DNA from: Bin5 sp022827195
GTDB taxonomy: Bacteria > Chloroflexota > Anaerolineae > Caldilineales > Caldilineaceae
Direction of reading: 5' to 3'
DNA length: 64,000 bases
Assembly: GCA_965208275.1 (NCBI GenBank)
Contig: OZ242331.1
Coordinates: 1,488,001 to 1,552,000, forward strand
The notes under the pieces were generated by a model. The model saw only the letters and a program-made list of their open reading frames with translations, was not told the DNA's origin and searched no databases. Positions 35,142 to 44,019 of the stretch are shown in pieces (position 1 is the stretch's first letter; each line of letters starts with the position of its first letter). Made by a program: the position numbers and the translations under genes.

Positions 35142-35957
35142 ATGTCCGGAGCTGAAGACCACTCAAAACTGCTGGAGGAGCGGGCGCGAAGACGCGAGTC
35201 GATCGGCCTGTCGCCCCACCGGCCGACGGCCAAAACGGTTGTTCAGAGGCCGCCTGATGCGAAACCGGCAGTCCCCGCTTGGCTCATCGCACTCCTGATC
35301 GGTGCTTTTATCGCGGCAGTATGGCTCACTTGGGAAGCATTTCCCTTTGCTGCAAACTCTGTTGAGAGGGAGAGATTTGCGCCGCACGCGGATGAACGCT
35401 TGGTCGCTCGCGACGACTTCTCCGATCCCTTCTTCCCTCTGCCGATCCGTGCGGACTCCGAGTCCGAACTGTCCTACGTGGGCGACCTGTACCAGATTCG
35501 AATCAAGCGGGCCGGGGCCCTGGTTTGGGCGACGCTCGGTGAGCCCGACCTGGGGGCATACAGGCTTGAAGCCGACCTGCGCCTGGCGGTGCAACCGGAG
35601 TACGTCTGGGGTTACGGAGGACTGATTTCCCGCTATCAGAACGACGACAACTTCTATCTCTTTGTGGTCGACAACGAGGGCAAATACCAGATACAGCTGA
35701 AGCAGGACGGCGCCTGGCGGACGGTCCGGGCGTGGTCGCAGCCCACGACAATGGCAGAGGGCAGCCGGAGGCGAGTTTCGGTTGTCGACGACGGAACCGT
35801 GCTCCGCTTCGTTTTGGACGATATTGTGGTCGACAGCGTTCACACGCCGCTACTACCTGGCGGGGATGTAGGACTGGCAGTGGGGGCTCGCAGCAAGAGT
35901 GAGGCTAAAGGACTTTTCGACTGGGTGGCTCTGTACGAGTTTCCAATGGTCGAGTAG
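35142..35957 (+). CDS. Membrane-anchored LamG/concanavalin-like beta-sandwich protein
   Basis: The 271-residue protein has a polar N-terminus of about 45 residues, one membrane span (AWLIALLIGAFIAAVWLTW) and an extracytoplasmic domain with alternating strands: RDDFSDPF, YRLEADLRLAVQPEYVWGYG, RYQNDDNFYLFVVDNEGKYQ, RRRVSVVDDGTVLRFVLD and GDVGLAVGARS. The pattern is typical of LamG or 3-keto-glycoside-hydrolase-like lectin folds found at the end of many Chloroflexota kinases and binding proteins. The start ATG 35142 lacks a clear ribosome site. It may be the sensor or substrate-binding partner of the upstream protease. Confidence 0.7.
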   Translation: MSGAEDHSKLLEERARRRESIGLSPHRPTAKTVVQRPPDAKPAVPAWLIALLIGAFIAAVWLTWEAFPFAANSVERERFAPHADERLVARDDFSDPFFPLPIRADSESELSYVGDLYQIRIKRAGALVWATLGEPDLGAYRLEADLRLAVQPEYVWGYGGLISRYQNDDNFYLFVVDNEGKYQIQLKQDGAWRTVRAWSQPTTMAEGSRRRVSVVDDGTVLRFVLDDIVVDSVHTPLLPGGDVGLAVGARSKSEAKGLFDWVALYEFPMVE

Positions 35958-36004
35958 CGGGCCCGCTTTGAACGGTGGAGACCAGTGAGCCTACTGCGCC
36001 GCGT

Positions 36005-36670
36005 TCATACGCTTTCGGCGCAGGTTGCGTCTCTAGTTGCGGGGAAGGGAATCTCGCTGCCGACGACGTCAAAGGCCCGAATTGGCGCGTCAGCTGCGGG
36101 CGTACCTGAGAACGCATCGCGGAAGAGAGTCCAGATCATCACGTCACGCGACGAGCCATCGGTTCCCACGGCCCTGCGGCCCAAAGTCGCCTCCAGTTCA
36201 AACCCTAATTTGCGAGGAATGGCTGCGCTGCGCACGTTTTTCGGATCGCAGTGGATCTCGACGCGGTCTACATTGTGGACCTCGAATGCGATTCGGGTCA
36301 GGGCCGCCGTGGTCTCAGTAGCCAGGCCCCGGTTTACCTGTTCCACGTGGATCCAGTAGCCAATCTCCAGGGCTTCGCCTGTCAGCCTTTTGTGCAGCCC
36401 GGTCCCCCCCAATACTGCGTTCTCGTTCGGCGAGAAGATTCCGTAAATGTACTCTTGGTCGAGGTCGAACGCGGCTCTCCACCGTCGCAAGAGTGCGACT
36501 TTTTCTTCGACAGTGGACGGCTCGGCAGATGCCCAAGGCATCCATTCCCGCAGATGGTCGATACTTTCGGATGTGGACCGCAGGAGCAGTTCTGCGTCCT
36601 GCGGTTTCCAGCATCGCAGCACGGTGCGCTCAGTCTCAATGCGGTAAGCGGGACTCGCTCCGGACGACAT
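36005..36670 (-). CDS. GNAT N-acetyltransferase, RimJ/RimL type
   Basis: The 221-residue protein begins ASPAYRIETERTVLRCWKPQDAELL, the opening of RimJ/RimL-like acetyltransferases, then ALEIGYWIHVEQVNRGLATETT (acetyl-CoA motif with R-G-x-A) and DPKNVRSAAIPRKLGFELEAT. It may acetylate protein N-termini or a small amine. A C-terminal extension of about 30 residues is unique. The gene is convergent with the beta-sandwich gene and lies downstream of clpC on the same strand. Confidence 0.85.
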   Translation of the reverse strand: MSSGASPAYRIETERTVLRCWKPQDAELLLRSTSESIDHLREWMPWASAEPSTVEEKVALLRRWRAAFDLDQEYIYGIFSPNENAVLGGTGLHKRLTGEALEIGYWIHVEQVNRGLATETTAALTRIAFEVHNVDRVEIHCDPKNVRSAAIPRKLGFELEATLGRRAVGTDGSSRDVMIWTLFRDAFSGTPAADAPIRAFDVVGSEIPFPATRDATCAESV

Positions 36671-36723
36671 AGCTATTGAAAGAATCGTGGTTGTGTGCCG
36701 GCATGCCGGTGGTGCCGCACCTT

Positions 36724-39255
36724 CTAGGGTAGTTCATCGGGCTCCTGTTCCGAACCGGCCTGCGCCGGCTTGCCGGTCGACCATTCGACGGCAATCGGTT
36801 CGGGCTCTTTGCGGGTAAAGACCAGCTTGCCCTCCGATTCCTCATCGCCGGCTTCAACATCGATCAGGACGTCATCCCCTGTCCGATATTCTCCGCGCAA
36901 CAGCCTCTTGCTCAGTTCGTTCTCGATTCTTTTCTGCAAGAGCCGGCGCAGCGGCCTTGCCCCGTATTCGGCATGGAAGCCGGTGTCGGCCAGGTGGTCG
37001 CACGCTCTGTCGGTCAATTCGACGTGGATACCCAGTTCGTCGACACGCTGCGCGATCTCTTCCATCAGCAGGCTTACGATGTCGCGCACGTTCTCGCGCG
37101 TCAGCGGGTCGAATATAATGGTCTCGTCAATCCGGTTCAGAAATTCCGGTCGGAAGAGGCGCTTCATCTGCTTGCTGTATTCGCCTTGTGCGAGGGTGCT
37201 TTCGTCCAGTTCGGGGGTAGAGAAACCGAGCGGTCCTCGCTTGATCGATTCTGCGCCGACGTTGCTCGTCATAATGACGACTGTGTTGCGGAAGCTCACC
37301 GTGCGGCCCTGCCCATCGGTCATGTGGCCGTCGTCCATGATCTGCAAGAGCGTATTCCAGACCTCCGGGTGGGCCTTTTCGATTTCGTCAAAGAGTAGCA
37401 CCTGGTAGGGCCGCCGCCGCACCTGTTCAGTAAGTTGGCCTCCCTGTTCAAAGCCTACGTATCCGGGCGGGGCGCCAAACAGTTTGCTGACCGTGTGCCC
37501 TTCTCTGAACTCGCTCATATCGATGCGCAAGAGTGCGTCGTCGCTGTCGAAGAGGAACTCTGCGAGGACTCTTGCCAGTTCGGTCTTCCCGATTCCGGTT
37601 GGCCCAAGGAAGAGGAATGTGCCAATCGGCCGGCGCGGGTCCTTCAGTCCGCTGCGTGCGCGGCGTATGGCATCGCTTACGGCCTCGATGGCCCGTTCCT
37701 GTCCGATGATTCGCTTGCGCAGGGACTCTTCCATGCGCAGCAGCTTTTCCATTTCCTCTTCGAGCAGGTCCATCACGGGAATTCCTGTCCAACTGTGGAC
37801 GATTGCGGCGACGTCACTCGACTCAACTACATCGTCGAGATTGGTTTCTGCTTTCCAGGCTTTCAGCGCCGCCTTGAACTCCTCCTTTAGCCGCGCCAGT
37901 TCAGCCTTGGTCTGGGCCGCCTTTTCGTAGTCCCGTTCAGTCCAGGCGCTTTCCTCAATTTCAGTCAATTCAAGGATGGCGGACTTGGTTTTCTTGAGAT
38001 CTTCGGGCATGGCATGCATCGCCACCCGGAGCCGGGCTGCTGCCTCGTCAATCAGGTCGATGGCCTTGTCGGGCAGTTTGCGGTCGGCGACATAGCGATG
38101 GCTGAGGCGGACGGCCTGTTCCAACGCTTCGTCTGTGTAAGAGATGGCATGATGTTCTTCGTAGCGCTGCCGCAGCCCGCGCAAGATCTCGATGGCGTTT
38201 TCAATGTCCGGCTCTTCGACGTAGACGGGAGCGAATCGGCGTTCCAGGGCCGAGTCTTTTTCGATGTGCTGCCGATATTCGTCCAGAGTGGTGGCGCCGA
38301 CGCATTGCAGTTCGCCGCGCGAAAGCGCCGGCTTAAGCATATTGCTGGCGTCCAGGGCGCCGGCGGCGTTTCCGGCGCCGACAACGGTGTGCAGCTCGTC
38401 CACGAACAGGATGATCTCGCCTTCGCTGCGCCTGATTTCCTCCATTGCCGCCTTCAATCGCTCTTCGAACTCGCCGCGAAAGCGTGTGCCTGCGATCATC
38501 GCGCCCAGGTCGAGCGAAACCAGCCGCCGGCCGGTCAGAATTTCGGGCACGTCGTTGACCGCGATCTGTTGCGCAAGTCCCTCGACGATTGCGGTCTTGC
38601 CGACGCCGGCTTCACCGATCAGGACAGGGTTATTCTTGGTCCGCCGGCACAAGACCTGCATGACGCGGATGATTTCATCCTCGCGGCCGATGACAGGATC
38701 CAGTTTCCCTTCGGCGGCCGCCTGGGTCAGGTCGCGGCCGTACTTTTCAAGAATCTGGAATTTGCCTTCGCCATCCGGCCCGGTCACCTTCTGGCCCCCG
38801 CGCAGTTCATCGATGGCGGTGTAAAGCCTCTCCTTGGTCACCCCTGCATCGCGCAGGATGTTGGCGCTGGGGGTATTGCGTTCGCTGGCTATGGCCAGCA
38901 GGATGTGCTCGGTGCTAATGTATTCGTCCTGGAGCCTCTTGGCTTCTTCGCCCGCCACGCTCATCACCCGGTTGAGCCGGGGGGTAATGAAGACCTGCAC
39001 CGTAGGCGGACTTCCGAAGGGTGCGCTGCTTGACTTTGGCGCGGCGGCAAGAATGGCTTCCAGCTTGCGTGCGATTACGTCTGCGGACGCGCCAACATCG
39101 GCCATGAGCTGGGGCACCGCGCCTTCGGGCTGTTCGAGCAGTGCCAAAAAGATGTGTTCTGTGTCTATCTGCGAATGCTTGTAATCATGCAGGATTTCCA
39201 GGGCGCGGGTCGCGGCCTGCTGGGCCTTTTGTGTGAATCTGTCGAAAGGCATCAT
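36724..39255 (-). CDS. clpC: ATP-dependent Clp protease ATP-binding subunit ClpC
   Basis: The 843-residue AAA+ unfoldase has two Clp-N repeats, the first Walker A GEAGVGKTAIVEGLAQ, a UVR motif in the middle domain (ERDYEKAAQTKAELARLKEE), and the second Walker A GPTGIGKTELARVLA with Walker B VLLFDEIEKAH. The UVR motif and M-domain place it in ClpC rather than ClpA or ClpB. It feeds unfolded proteins to ClpP. ATG 39255 has AAGGAA nine bases upstream; ATG 39252 is alternative. It is divergent from a PerR-type regulator, whose boxes lie in the shared 281-base gap, so clpC might be co-regulated with stress. Confidence 0.95.
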   Translation of the reverse strand: MMPFDRFTQKAQQAATRALEILHDYKHSQIDTEHIFLALLEQPEGAVPQLMADVGASADVIARKLEAILAAAPKSSSAPFGSPPTVQVFITPRLNRVMSVAGEEAKRLQDEYISTEHILLAIASERNTPSANILRDAGVTKERLYTAIDELRGGQKVTGPDGEGKFQILEKYGRDLTQAAAEGKLDPVIGREDEIIRVMQVLCRRTKNNPVLIGEAGVGKTAIVEGLAQQIAVNDVPEILTGRRLVSLDLGAMIAGTRFRGEFEERLKAAMEEIRRSEGEIILFVDELHTVVGAGNAAGALDASNMLKPALSRGELQCVGATTLDEYRQHIEKDSALERRFAPVYVEEPDIENAIEILRGLRQRYEEHHAISYTDEALEQAVRLSHRYVADRKLPDKAIDLIDEAAARLRVAMHAMPEDLKKTKSAILELTEIEESAWTERDYEKAAQTKAELARLKEEFKAALKAWKAETNLDDVVESSDVAAIVHSWTGIPVMDLLEEEMEKLLRMEESLRKRIIGQERAIEAVSDAIRRARSGLKDPRRPIGTFLFLGPTGIGKTELARVLAEFLFDSDDALLRIDMSEFREGHTVSKLFGAPPGYVGFEQGGQLTEQVRRRPYQVLLFDEIEKAHPEVWNTLLQIMDDGHMTDGQGRTVSFRNTVVIMTSNVGAESIKRGPLGFSTPELDESTLAQGEYSKQMKRLFRPEFLNRIDETIIFDPLTRENVRDIVSLLMEEIAQRVDELGIHVELTDRACDHLADTGFHAEYGARPLRRLLQKRIENELSKRLLRGEYRTGDDVLIDVEAGDEESEGKLVFTRKEPEPIAVEWSTGKPAQAGSEQEPDELP

Positions 39256-39438
39256 GGTCGTTTTTCCTTACCGATGCAGCTGAATCGTCGCCTGGATCCA
39301 ATGGCGCTGAGATAAAGACATGCTCATGGCCAACACATAGTAAAACATTCTTTCATCATCACCGGAATAGAGCAACATTAGAATTTCATTACAGGGCCTG
39401 AATCACTAGAGCAAGCGGTAGGACTGAGCTGGCTTAAC

Positions 39439-39515
39439 TTAGAATTATTCTAATCAAAAGTTGACAACCACCTAGGCAAGCGATACAATGGCCACGGTAT
39501 TTAGATTGGTTCTAA
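39439..39515 (+). promoter_or_regulatory. PerR/Fur-type operators flanking the regulator's promoter
   Basis: A perfect 7-1-7 palindrome TTAGAATTATTCTAA spans 39439-39453 and matches the PerR/Fur box TTATAATNATTATAA at 13 of 15 positions. TTGACA (39461-39466) and TACAAT (39484-39489) with a 17-base spacer follow. A second, imperfect box TTAGATTGGTTCTAA (39501-39515) lies at or just after the predicted start site. Boxes on both sides of the promoter imply autorepression. Confidence 0.75.
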
Positions 39516-39536
39516 GTAAAGGCTGAGGAAGCGTCT

Positions 39537-40061
39537 ATGTCTGCTCGTCTTATCGAAACTCTTCAGCGCGCCGGATTGCGAGTTACAAGCCAGCGTGCGG
39601 CAGTTTGTGAGTTTCTCGCGCAAACCAAGAGTCATCCAACGCCGTCGCAGGTCTATGAAGCGGTGCATCTGCAGCACCCGGAGATCAGCCAGGCCACGGT
39701 CTACAACACGCTTAACACGCTGCGGGACCTCGGCGCCATTGTCGAAATCAGCGCAGGTACTGAGCATACGCATTACGAGCTGGACGCGTCGCCCCACATC
39801 AACCTGGTCTGTCTGCGGTGCCACCAGGTTACGGATTTGCAGGAAAACCTGGCGCCGGACATGTTGATGGACAGAATCTTTCAGGATTCCGGCTTCCGCG
39901 CAACGACCCTACAGGTCCAGGTAACTGGATTCTGCCCCGAATGCCAGCAGGCCAAACGGGAGGAGATCGGGCAGTGGCTGCGCGGCGCGAACGGGCGGCG
40001 GGACCGTTCGCCGGCGGTGCTGCGCCGCAGGCTGGACGGTAGAGAGAGAGGGAACGACTAG
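39537..40061 (+). CDS. Fur-family regulator, PerR-like
   Basis: The 174-residue protein has the winged-helix domain (RAGLRVTSQRAAVCEFLAQT, QATVYNTLNTLRDLG) and two structural-zinc pairs, C92-x-x-C95 and C133-x-x-C136. By eye the regulatory metal positions of PerR (H37, D85, H91, H93, D104) correspond to H33, E81, H87, N89 and D100, so one His is Asn and one Asp is Glu. It also has a basic C-terminal tail of about 35 residues. It lies just upstream of a P1B-4 ATPase, four codons apart. GAGG sits eight bases before ATG 39537. Confidence 0.85.
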   Translation: MSARLIETLQRAGLRVTSQRAAVCEFLAQTKSHPTPSQVYEAVHLQHPEISQATVYNTLNTLRDLGAIVEISAGTEHTHYELDASPHINLVCLRCHQVTDLQENLAPDMLMDRIFQDSGFRATTLQVQVTGFCPECQQAKREEIGQWLRGANGRRDRSPAVLRRRLDGRERGND

Positions 40062-40074
40062 AGAGGTGGCAAGA

Positions 40075-42174
40075 ATGTCCACGCGTTCATTTGAACGGAC
40101 GATTGAAGACGAAAGAGGCCCGCAAGCGGGGTTTTCGCTTTCTCCCTGGGTCGCGTTGTCGACAGAGTTCTGGCGCGGCAATCCAGAATTGCTGCTTTCA
40201 GTCGTCACCCTAGTTGCGCTGATCGCCGGCTGGCTTGGCGGCTCAGTCAGCGGGTTTCTGCCCCGATGGCTGGTTGTCGCTATGGCACTGGTCGCGTATG
40301 CCGCCGGTGGGTATTCCGGCGTCAAGTGTGCGCTGGCCTGCGCCCGGAAGGGCATCCTGAACATAGACTTCCTGATGATTGCGGCGGCCCTGGGAGCGGC
40401 TTTCATTGGTGAGTGGGAGGAAGGCGCGCTGCTATTATTCCTGTTTTCTCTCAGCGGCGCGATGGAGTCGTATGCTTCGGACCGCACGCGTCAGGCAATC
40501 AGCAGGCTGGCTGAACTACGGCCGGACACGGCCTGGGTCAGGTACGAAGGCGAAGCCGTCGAACAGAGTATCGATTCGCTGGCTATTGGCGATGTCGTAG
40601 TCGTCAGACCGGGTGAGCGAATGCCTGTGGATGGCACAGTGCTGCAGGGAACGACGCACGTCGACCAGAGCCCGATCACCGGGGAGAGCATGCAGGTCTT
40701 CAAATCTGCCGGCGACGCGGTGTTCTCGGGCACCATCAACGGCAGCGGCGCGATCGACGTGGAGGTCACAAAACTGGCATCGGAGAGCACGATAAGCAAG
40801 ATCATCGGGCTGGTGGAGGAAGCGCAGGACAATGCCGCGCCGACGCAGCAGTTCATCGACCGCTTCAGCCAACCCTATACTCTGGCCGTGATCGGCGCTA
40901 CGGTGCTGGCGATTCTGTTGCCATTCATCTTTGGAAGCGAGCCTTTTGACCGGACGCTCTACCGGGCGATGACGCTGCTGGTGGTGGCGAGCCCCTGTGC
41001 GCTCATCATAAGCACGCCGGCTTCGATTCTCAGCGCGATTGCCGCGGGAGCGAGGGGCGGCGTCCTATTCAAGGGCGGGGCCTACCTGGAAAAGGCCGCC
41101 GATCTCGACCTGCTGGCCTTTGATAAGACAGGTACGCTGACCCATGGTAAGCACCGGCTGACCGACGTGGTTCCTCTGCGCGGCTACAGCGAGGCGGAAG
41201 TCATCTCCCTGGCAGCCGGCGCCGAGAGCTTGAGTGAACATCCGATCGGGCGGGCAGTTTTGAAGCGGGCGCAGGAACTGGATTTGGCGTTTGAGGCGCC
41301 ACAGGACTTTCGCGGCATTGCCGGACATGGTGTTCAAGCGTTCTATTCAGGCAATGGGCGCGAGGAAGTAGTTTACGTCGGCAATGCCAAGCTTTTCATG
41401 AGCGAGACGTTCGACCTTCCTGAGGAGGTCCGCCGGATCGGCCGTCAACTGCAAAAGGAGGGCAAGACGGCGATCCTGGTTTTGCGACGCGGCGGCTTGA
41501 AAGAAGATCTTGGTGCCTGGGCGACCGAGCTCGGAAACGAGGCGCAGTTTGGGAGGGCAGATTCCGGAGCCTCGGGCAAGGACTGGGAGGCCGTTGGCTT
41601 CATTGCAGTGAGCGATATGCTCCGTACGGACGCGGCTGAGACTGTCGCCAAACTGAAGGATATGGGCGTGGCACGCCTTGCCATGTTAACAGGAGACAAC
41701 CGGGACGTAGCGGAGGCAATTGCGGCGGAAGTCGGCTTGCAGGAAGTCTACCCGGAACTCCTGCCTGAACAGAAGGTGGAGATCGTCGAAACGTTAAGGG
41801 AATCAGGGACCGTGGCCATGGTGGGCGATGGCATCAATGACGCGCCGGCCCTGGCGGCATCGGACCTCGGCATTGCCATGGGCGGCGCCGGTACGGACGT
41901 GGCGTTGGAGACTGCCGACATTGTGCTTATGTCGGACGATTTGGGTAAGCTTCCGTTTGTGCTGCGGCTCAGCCGCCGGGCGCGCGAAATTGTGCGCCAA
42001 AATATCTATGTTTCCGTAGCCGCGATCCTGACATTGGTCGTGATGACAGTACTGGCCCCGATCGTGTTGCCCGGTTTTCGTCTACCGCTGCCGGTAGGCG
42101 TTCTTGGGCACGAAGGCAGCACGCTGATTGTCGTCGCCAATGGGCTGAGAATGCTTATAATGCGCCCGGAGTAA
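40075..42174 (+). CDS. P1B-4-type heavy-metal-transporting ATPase (PfeT/CtpD-like)
   Basis: The 699-residue ATPase has phosphorylation motif FDKTGTLTHGK, TGES (SPITGESMQV), GDGINDAPALAASDLG and the membrane motifs S-P-C (VASPCALIIST) and H-E-G-S-T (LGHEGSTLIVVANG). SPC with HEGxT defines the P1B-4 group that exports Fe(II), Co(II) or Zn(II). There is no N-terminal C-x-x-C metal domain. PfeT of Bacillus is PerR-controlled and exports iron; the gene here directly follows a PerR-like regulator with its boxes, which suggests the same role. The start ATG 40075 has GAGAGGTGG ahead of it. Confidence 0.9.
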   Translation: MSTRSFERTIEDERGPQAGFSLSPWVALSTEFWRGNPELLLSVVTLVALIAGWLGGSVSGFLPRWLVVAMALVAYAAGGYSGVKCALACARKGILNIDFLMIAAALGAAFIGEWEEGALLLFLFSLSGAMESYASDRTRQAISRLAELRPDTAWVRYEGEAVEQSIDSLAIGDVVVVRPGERMPVDGTVLQGTTHVDQSPITGESMQVFKSAGDAVFSGTINGSGAIDVEVTKLASESTISKIIGLVEEAQDNAAPTQQFIDRFSQPYTLAVIGATVLAILLPFIFGSEPFDRTLYRAMTLLVVASPCALIISTPASILSAIAAGARGGVLFKGGAYLEKAADLDLLAFDKTGTLTHGKHRLTDVVPLRGYSEAEVISLAAGAESLSEHPIGRAVLKRAQELDLAFEAPQDFRGIAGHGVQAFYSGNGREEVVYVGNAKLFMSETFDLPEEVRRIGRQLQKEGKTAILVLRRGGLKEDLGAWATELGNEAQFGRADSGASGKDWEAVGFIAVSDMLRTDAAETVAKLKDMGVARLAMLTGDNRDVAEAIAAEVGLQEVYPELLPEQKVEIVETLRESGTVAMVGDGINDAPALAASDLGIAMGGAGTDVALETADIVLMSDDLGKLPFVLRLSRRAREIVRQNIYVSVAAILTLVVMTVLAPIVLPGFRLPLPVGVLGHEGSTLIVVANGLRMLIMRPE

Positions 42175-42203
42175 ATGGATGGCGGGCGTATCGCGAGCCG
42201 GGG

Positions 42204-42860
42204 CTAACCGAGGGGAGGATAGGATTCCGGCAGAGCTCGCCTGGCGCCGAGTACCAGACAAAAAACGAGGAAACCCGCCAGAGCGATCAGCAGTTGCCAG
42301 GCCGAGAGCCCCAAGAAGGGTGCCGGTACTAACGCCACGCCGGCGACGATCGCAGGCGCCAGCCACAGTGGCGGAAGCTTTCCCAAGAGCGCCAGATCGA
42401 CGCCAATCCAGGCCGAAACGGCGCCGCCCATCAGCAGACCCGCTCTCAATAATGCCATTGAATTGTCGTCGAGGAGAGCAACGCCAAGAGCAGTCGTTTC
42501 CTGTGGATTCGGACCCCCGCTCCCAGCTGCAAGTCCCTCCATGCGGGTCAGGCCTATCAGTATTCCGAGGATGAGGAGTACGGCAGCGATGATTATCAAC
42601 CCCGTCTGCATCATCGTGCTGACTCGATGGACAGGGGAGTAGCTATACATAGAGGTTACCAGTAGCGTCATCCACGCCAGGATCGAGAGCAACAGGAGCC
42701 ATCCTCCGATTGTCCATCGAGGCAGGACCTCGACAAGCCAGCCTTGTTGCTGCTGCCCTTCGATCATGAGCCTGTAAATGGGCTGCAAAACGGTCGTCGA
42801 ATAGATGCCGGCAACCAGAAACGTAATGCCGGCAAAGCGTGCGGCGTTAATCAGTTTCAT
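42204..42860 (-). CDS. Multi-span membrane protein, unknown
   Basis: The roughly 218-residue product has about five hydrophobic helices (AGITFLVAGIYSTTVL, IGGWLLLLSILAWMTLLV, MMQTGLIIIAAVLLILGILI, AGLLMGGAVSAWIGV, APAIVAGVALV and the C-terminal LLIALAGFLVFCLVLG). No family is recognised. ATG 42860 overlaps the end of recO by 14 bases, suggesting coupled translation, though an upstream in-frame start exists within recO. A role in membrane physiology cannot be inferred further. Confidence 0.6.
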   Translation of the reverse strand: MKLINAARFAGITFLVAGIYSTTVLQPIYRLMIEGQQQQGWLVEVLPRWTIGGWLLLLSILAWMTLLVTSMYSYSPVHRVSTMMQTGLIIIAAVLLILGILIGLTRMEGLAAGSGGPNPQETTALGVALLDDNSMALLRAGLLMGGAVSAWIGVDLALLGKLPPLWLAPAIVAGVALVPAPFLGLSAWQLLIALAGFLVFCLVLGARRALPESYPPLG

Positions 42861-43725
42861 CAGCCGATTGGCCGTCAGGGCCAGGACTGTGGGGTTGTTC
42901 GTCGACGTCAAAGCCGGCCGGAAACGGCCCACCGTTTTGTTGCGATGCATTGCCTCTAAGCGGGGCGAGCCGCAGTCGGCGTATGAAGCCGGCTGACTTC
43001 AGTCGACGTTCCAGTACGGTTACAAGGTAGCGTTGCAAAACATCTTCGACGGCTTGCGCCGTGGCTTGCCGGAGTTTCACGTTACGGACCTGCGGCCATT
43101 CGACTCGCGTCAGGTGGCGAAGTATCTTGAGGACATGCGGCGCGATTGGTTCGGCGCCTTTCAGTGTCTGACCGCAGCCGGGGCAATAGACGCCGCCGGC
43201 CTGCAAGTGTAGATAGTTCTTCACAGCCTGCAGGCCTTCGCCACAGTGAAGGCAGCCGAAAAGCTGAAGTTGGAAGCCCATTAGCGCAAGGAGCCTGAGT
43301 TCAAACCAGCGCAGGAGCAGAGCCCCGTTTTGTGCCTGTGCATCAATTTCGCGCAAGGAGAAAAGGAGCAGATCCCACAGCGGTCGATTCTCGTCGTCCT
43401 CGCCGCCGAAAGCATCGACGAGTTCGCAGATGTAGGCGGCCTGGCTGATGCAGTCCAGGTCGGCTCGAAGGCGCATGTAACTTTCGACCGTTACGCTCTC
43501 CGTGATGATGTCCCAAGTGCGAGCCTGGGCAACAAGGAGATTGGCGTGGTTGAACAGCTCCAGGTGCCCTGCCTTCCGGCTCGCGGTCTTGCGTGCTCCT
43601 TTGGCGATGTAGTAGCGTTTGCCAAACGCAGGTGTGTAAACGGTCAAGATGCGGTCAGCATCCGCGTAGTTCCGCCTGCGCAGGATTACCGCCCTCGTGC
43701 GGTAGGTGTGGCTACGCTCCGACAT
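42847..43725 (-). CDS. recO: DNA repair protein RecO
   Basis: RecO helps load RecA at gaps. The 292-residue product begins with an OB-fold region (TRAVILRRRNYADADRILTVYTP, KGARKTASRKAGHLELF), followed by a helical domain and a zinc motif CLHCG and CPGCG, matching zinc-finger RecO proteins. The C-terminal tail after LRLAPLRG is polar and low-complexity. A TTGTCT/TATAAT promoter lies about 130 bases upstream. It is followed by an unknown membrane protein gene with overlapping ends. Confidence 0.92.
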   Translation of the reverse strand: MSERSHTYRTRAVILRRRNYADADRILTVYTPAFGKRYYIAKGARKTASRKAGHLELFNHANLLVAQARTWDIITESVTVESYMRLRADLDCISQAAYICELVDAFGGEDDENRPLWDLLLFSLREIDAQAQNGALLLRWFELRLLALMGFQLQLFGCLHCGEGLQAVKNYLHLQAGGVYCPGCGQTLKGAEPIAPHVLKILRHLTRVEWPQVRNVKLRQATAQAVEDVLQRYLVTVLERRLKSAGFIRRLRLAPLRGNASQQNGGPFPAGFDVDEQPHSPGPDGQSADETD

Positions 43726-43855
43726 CGGTGGTTTGCGGGACGGGCGCCAAGCCTGTCATCGCCGTTGCGGGCAACAGGCGGTCTCGTTCAAAGGGAATTG
43801 GAGAACTGCCTTCGAATGGCATGGTTCATTTCGAGGTGAACTTGGTTGAGACCAG

Positions 43856-43884
43856 ATTATAGCCCTTTGGCAGCGGGCAGACAA
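43856..43884 (-). promoter_or_regulatory. Candidate recO promoter
   Basis: On the minus strand TTGTCT (43879-43884) and TATAAT (43856-43861) are 17 bases apart, about 130 bases before the recO ATG. The rest of the 294-base gap to the potassium-channel gene shows no supported gene. Confidence 0.5.
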
Positions 43885-44019
43885 GAGTGCATCCCCGTAG
43901 CGGCTGGGCAATCGCTCTGTCCATGTCGCGGTTGGCAGGAACAAACTCCGATGCGACGACGCGATGGAGAACGCGGGGCTCCTGAGAGTCGGAGACAGAG
44001 AGCGTGGGCTCAATCGCCC

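Noticed and set aside
36339..36354. TGTTCCACGTGGATCC, 12 of 16 matches to the ParB site parS
   Set aside because: It lies inside the RimJ-type GNAT gene 17 kb from parB, has four mismatches in the arms, and its bases are explained by the protein. I see no better parS site in the window.
38014..39033. Long plus-strand open frame antisense to clpC
   Set aside because: It is a shadow of the ClpC coding strand in GC-rich DNA, lacks a ribosome site and has no recognisable domain, while ClpC is unambiguous.
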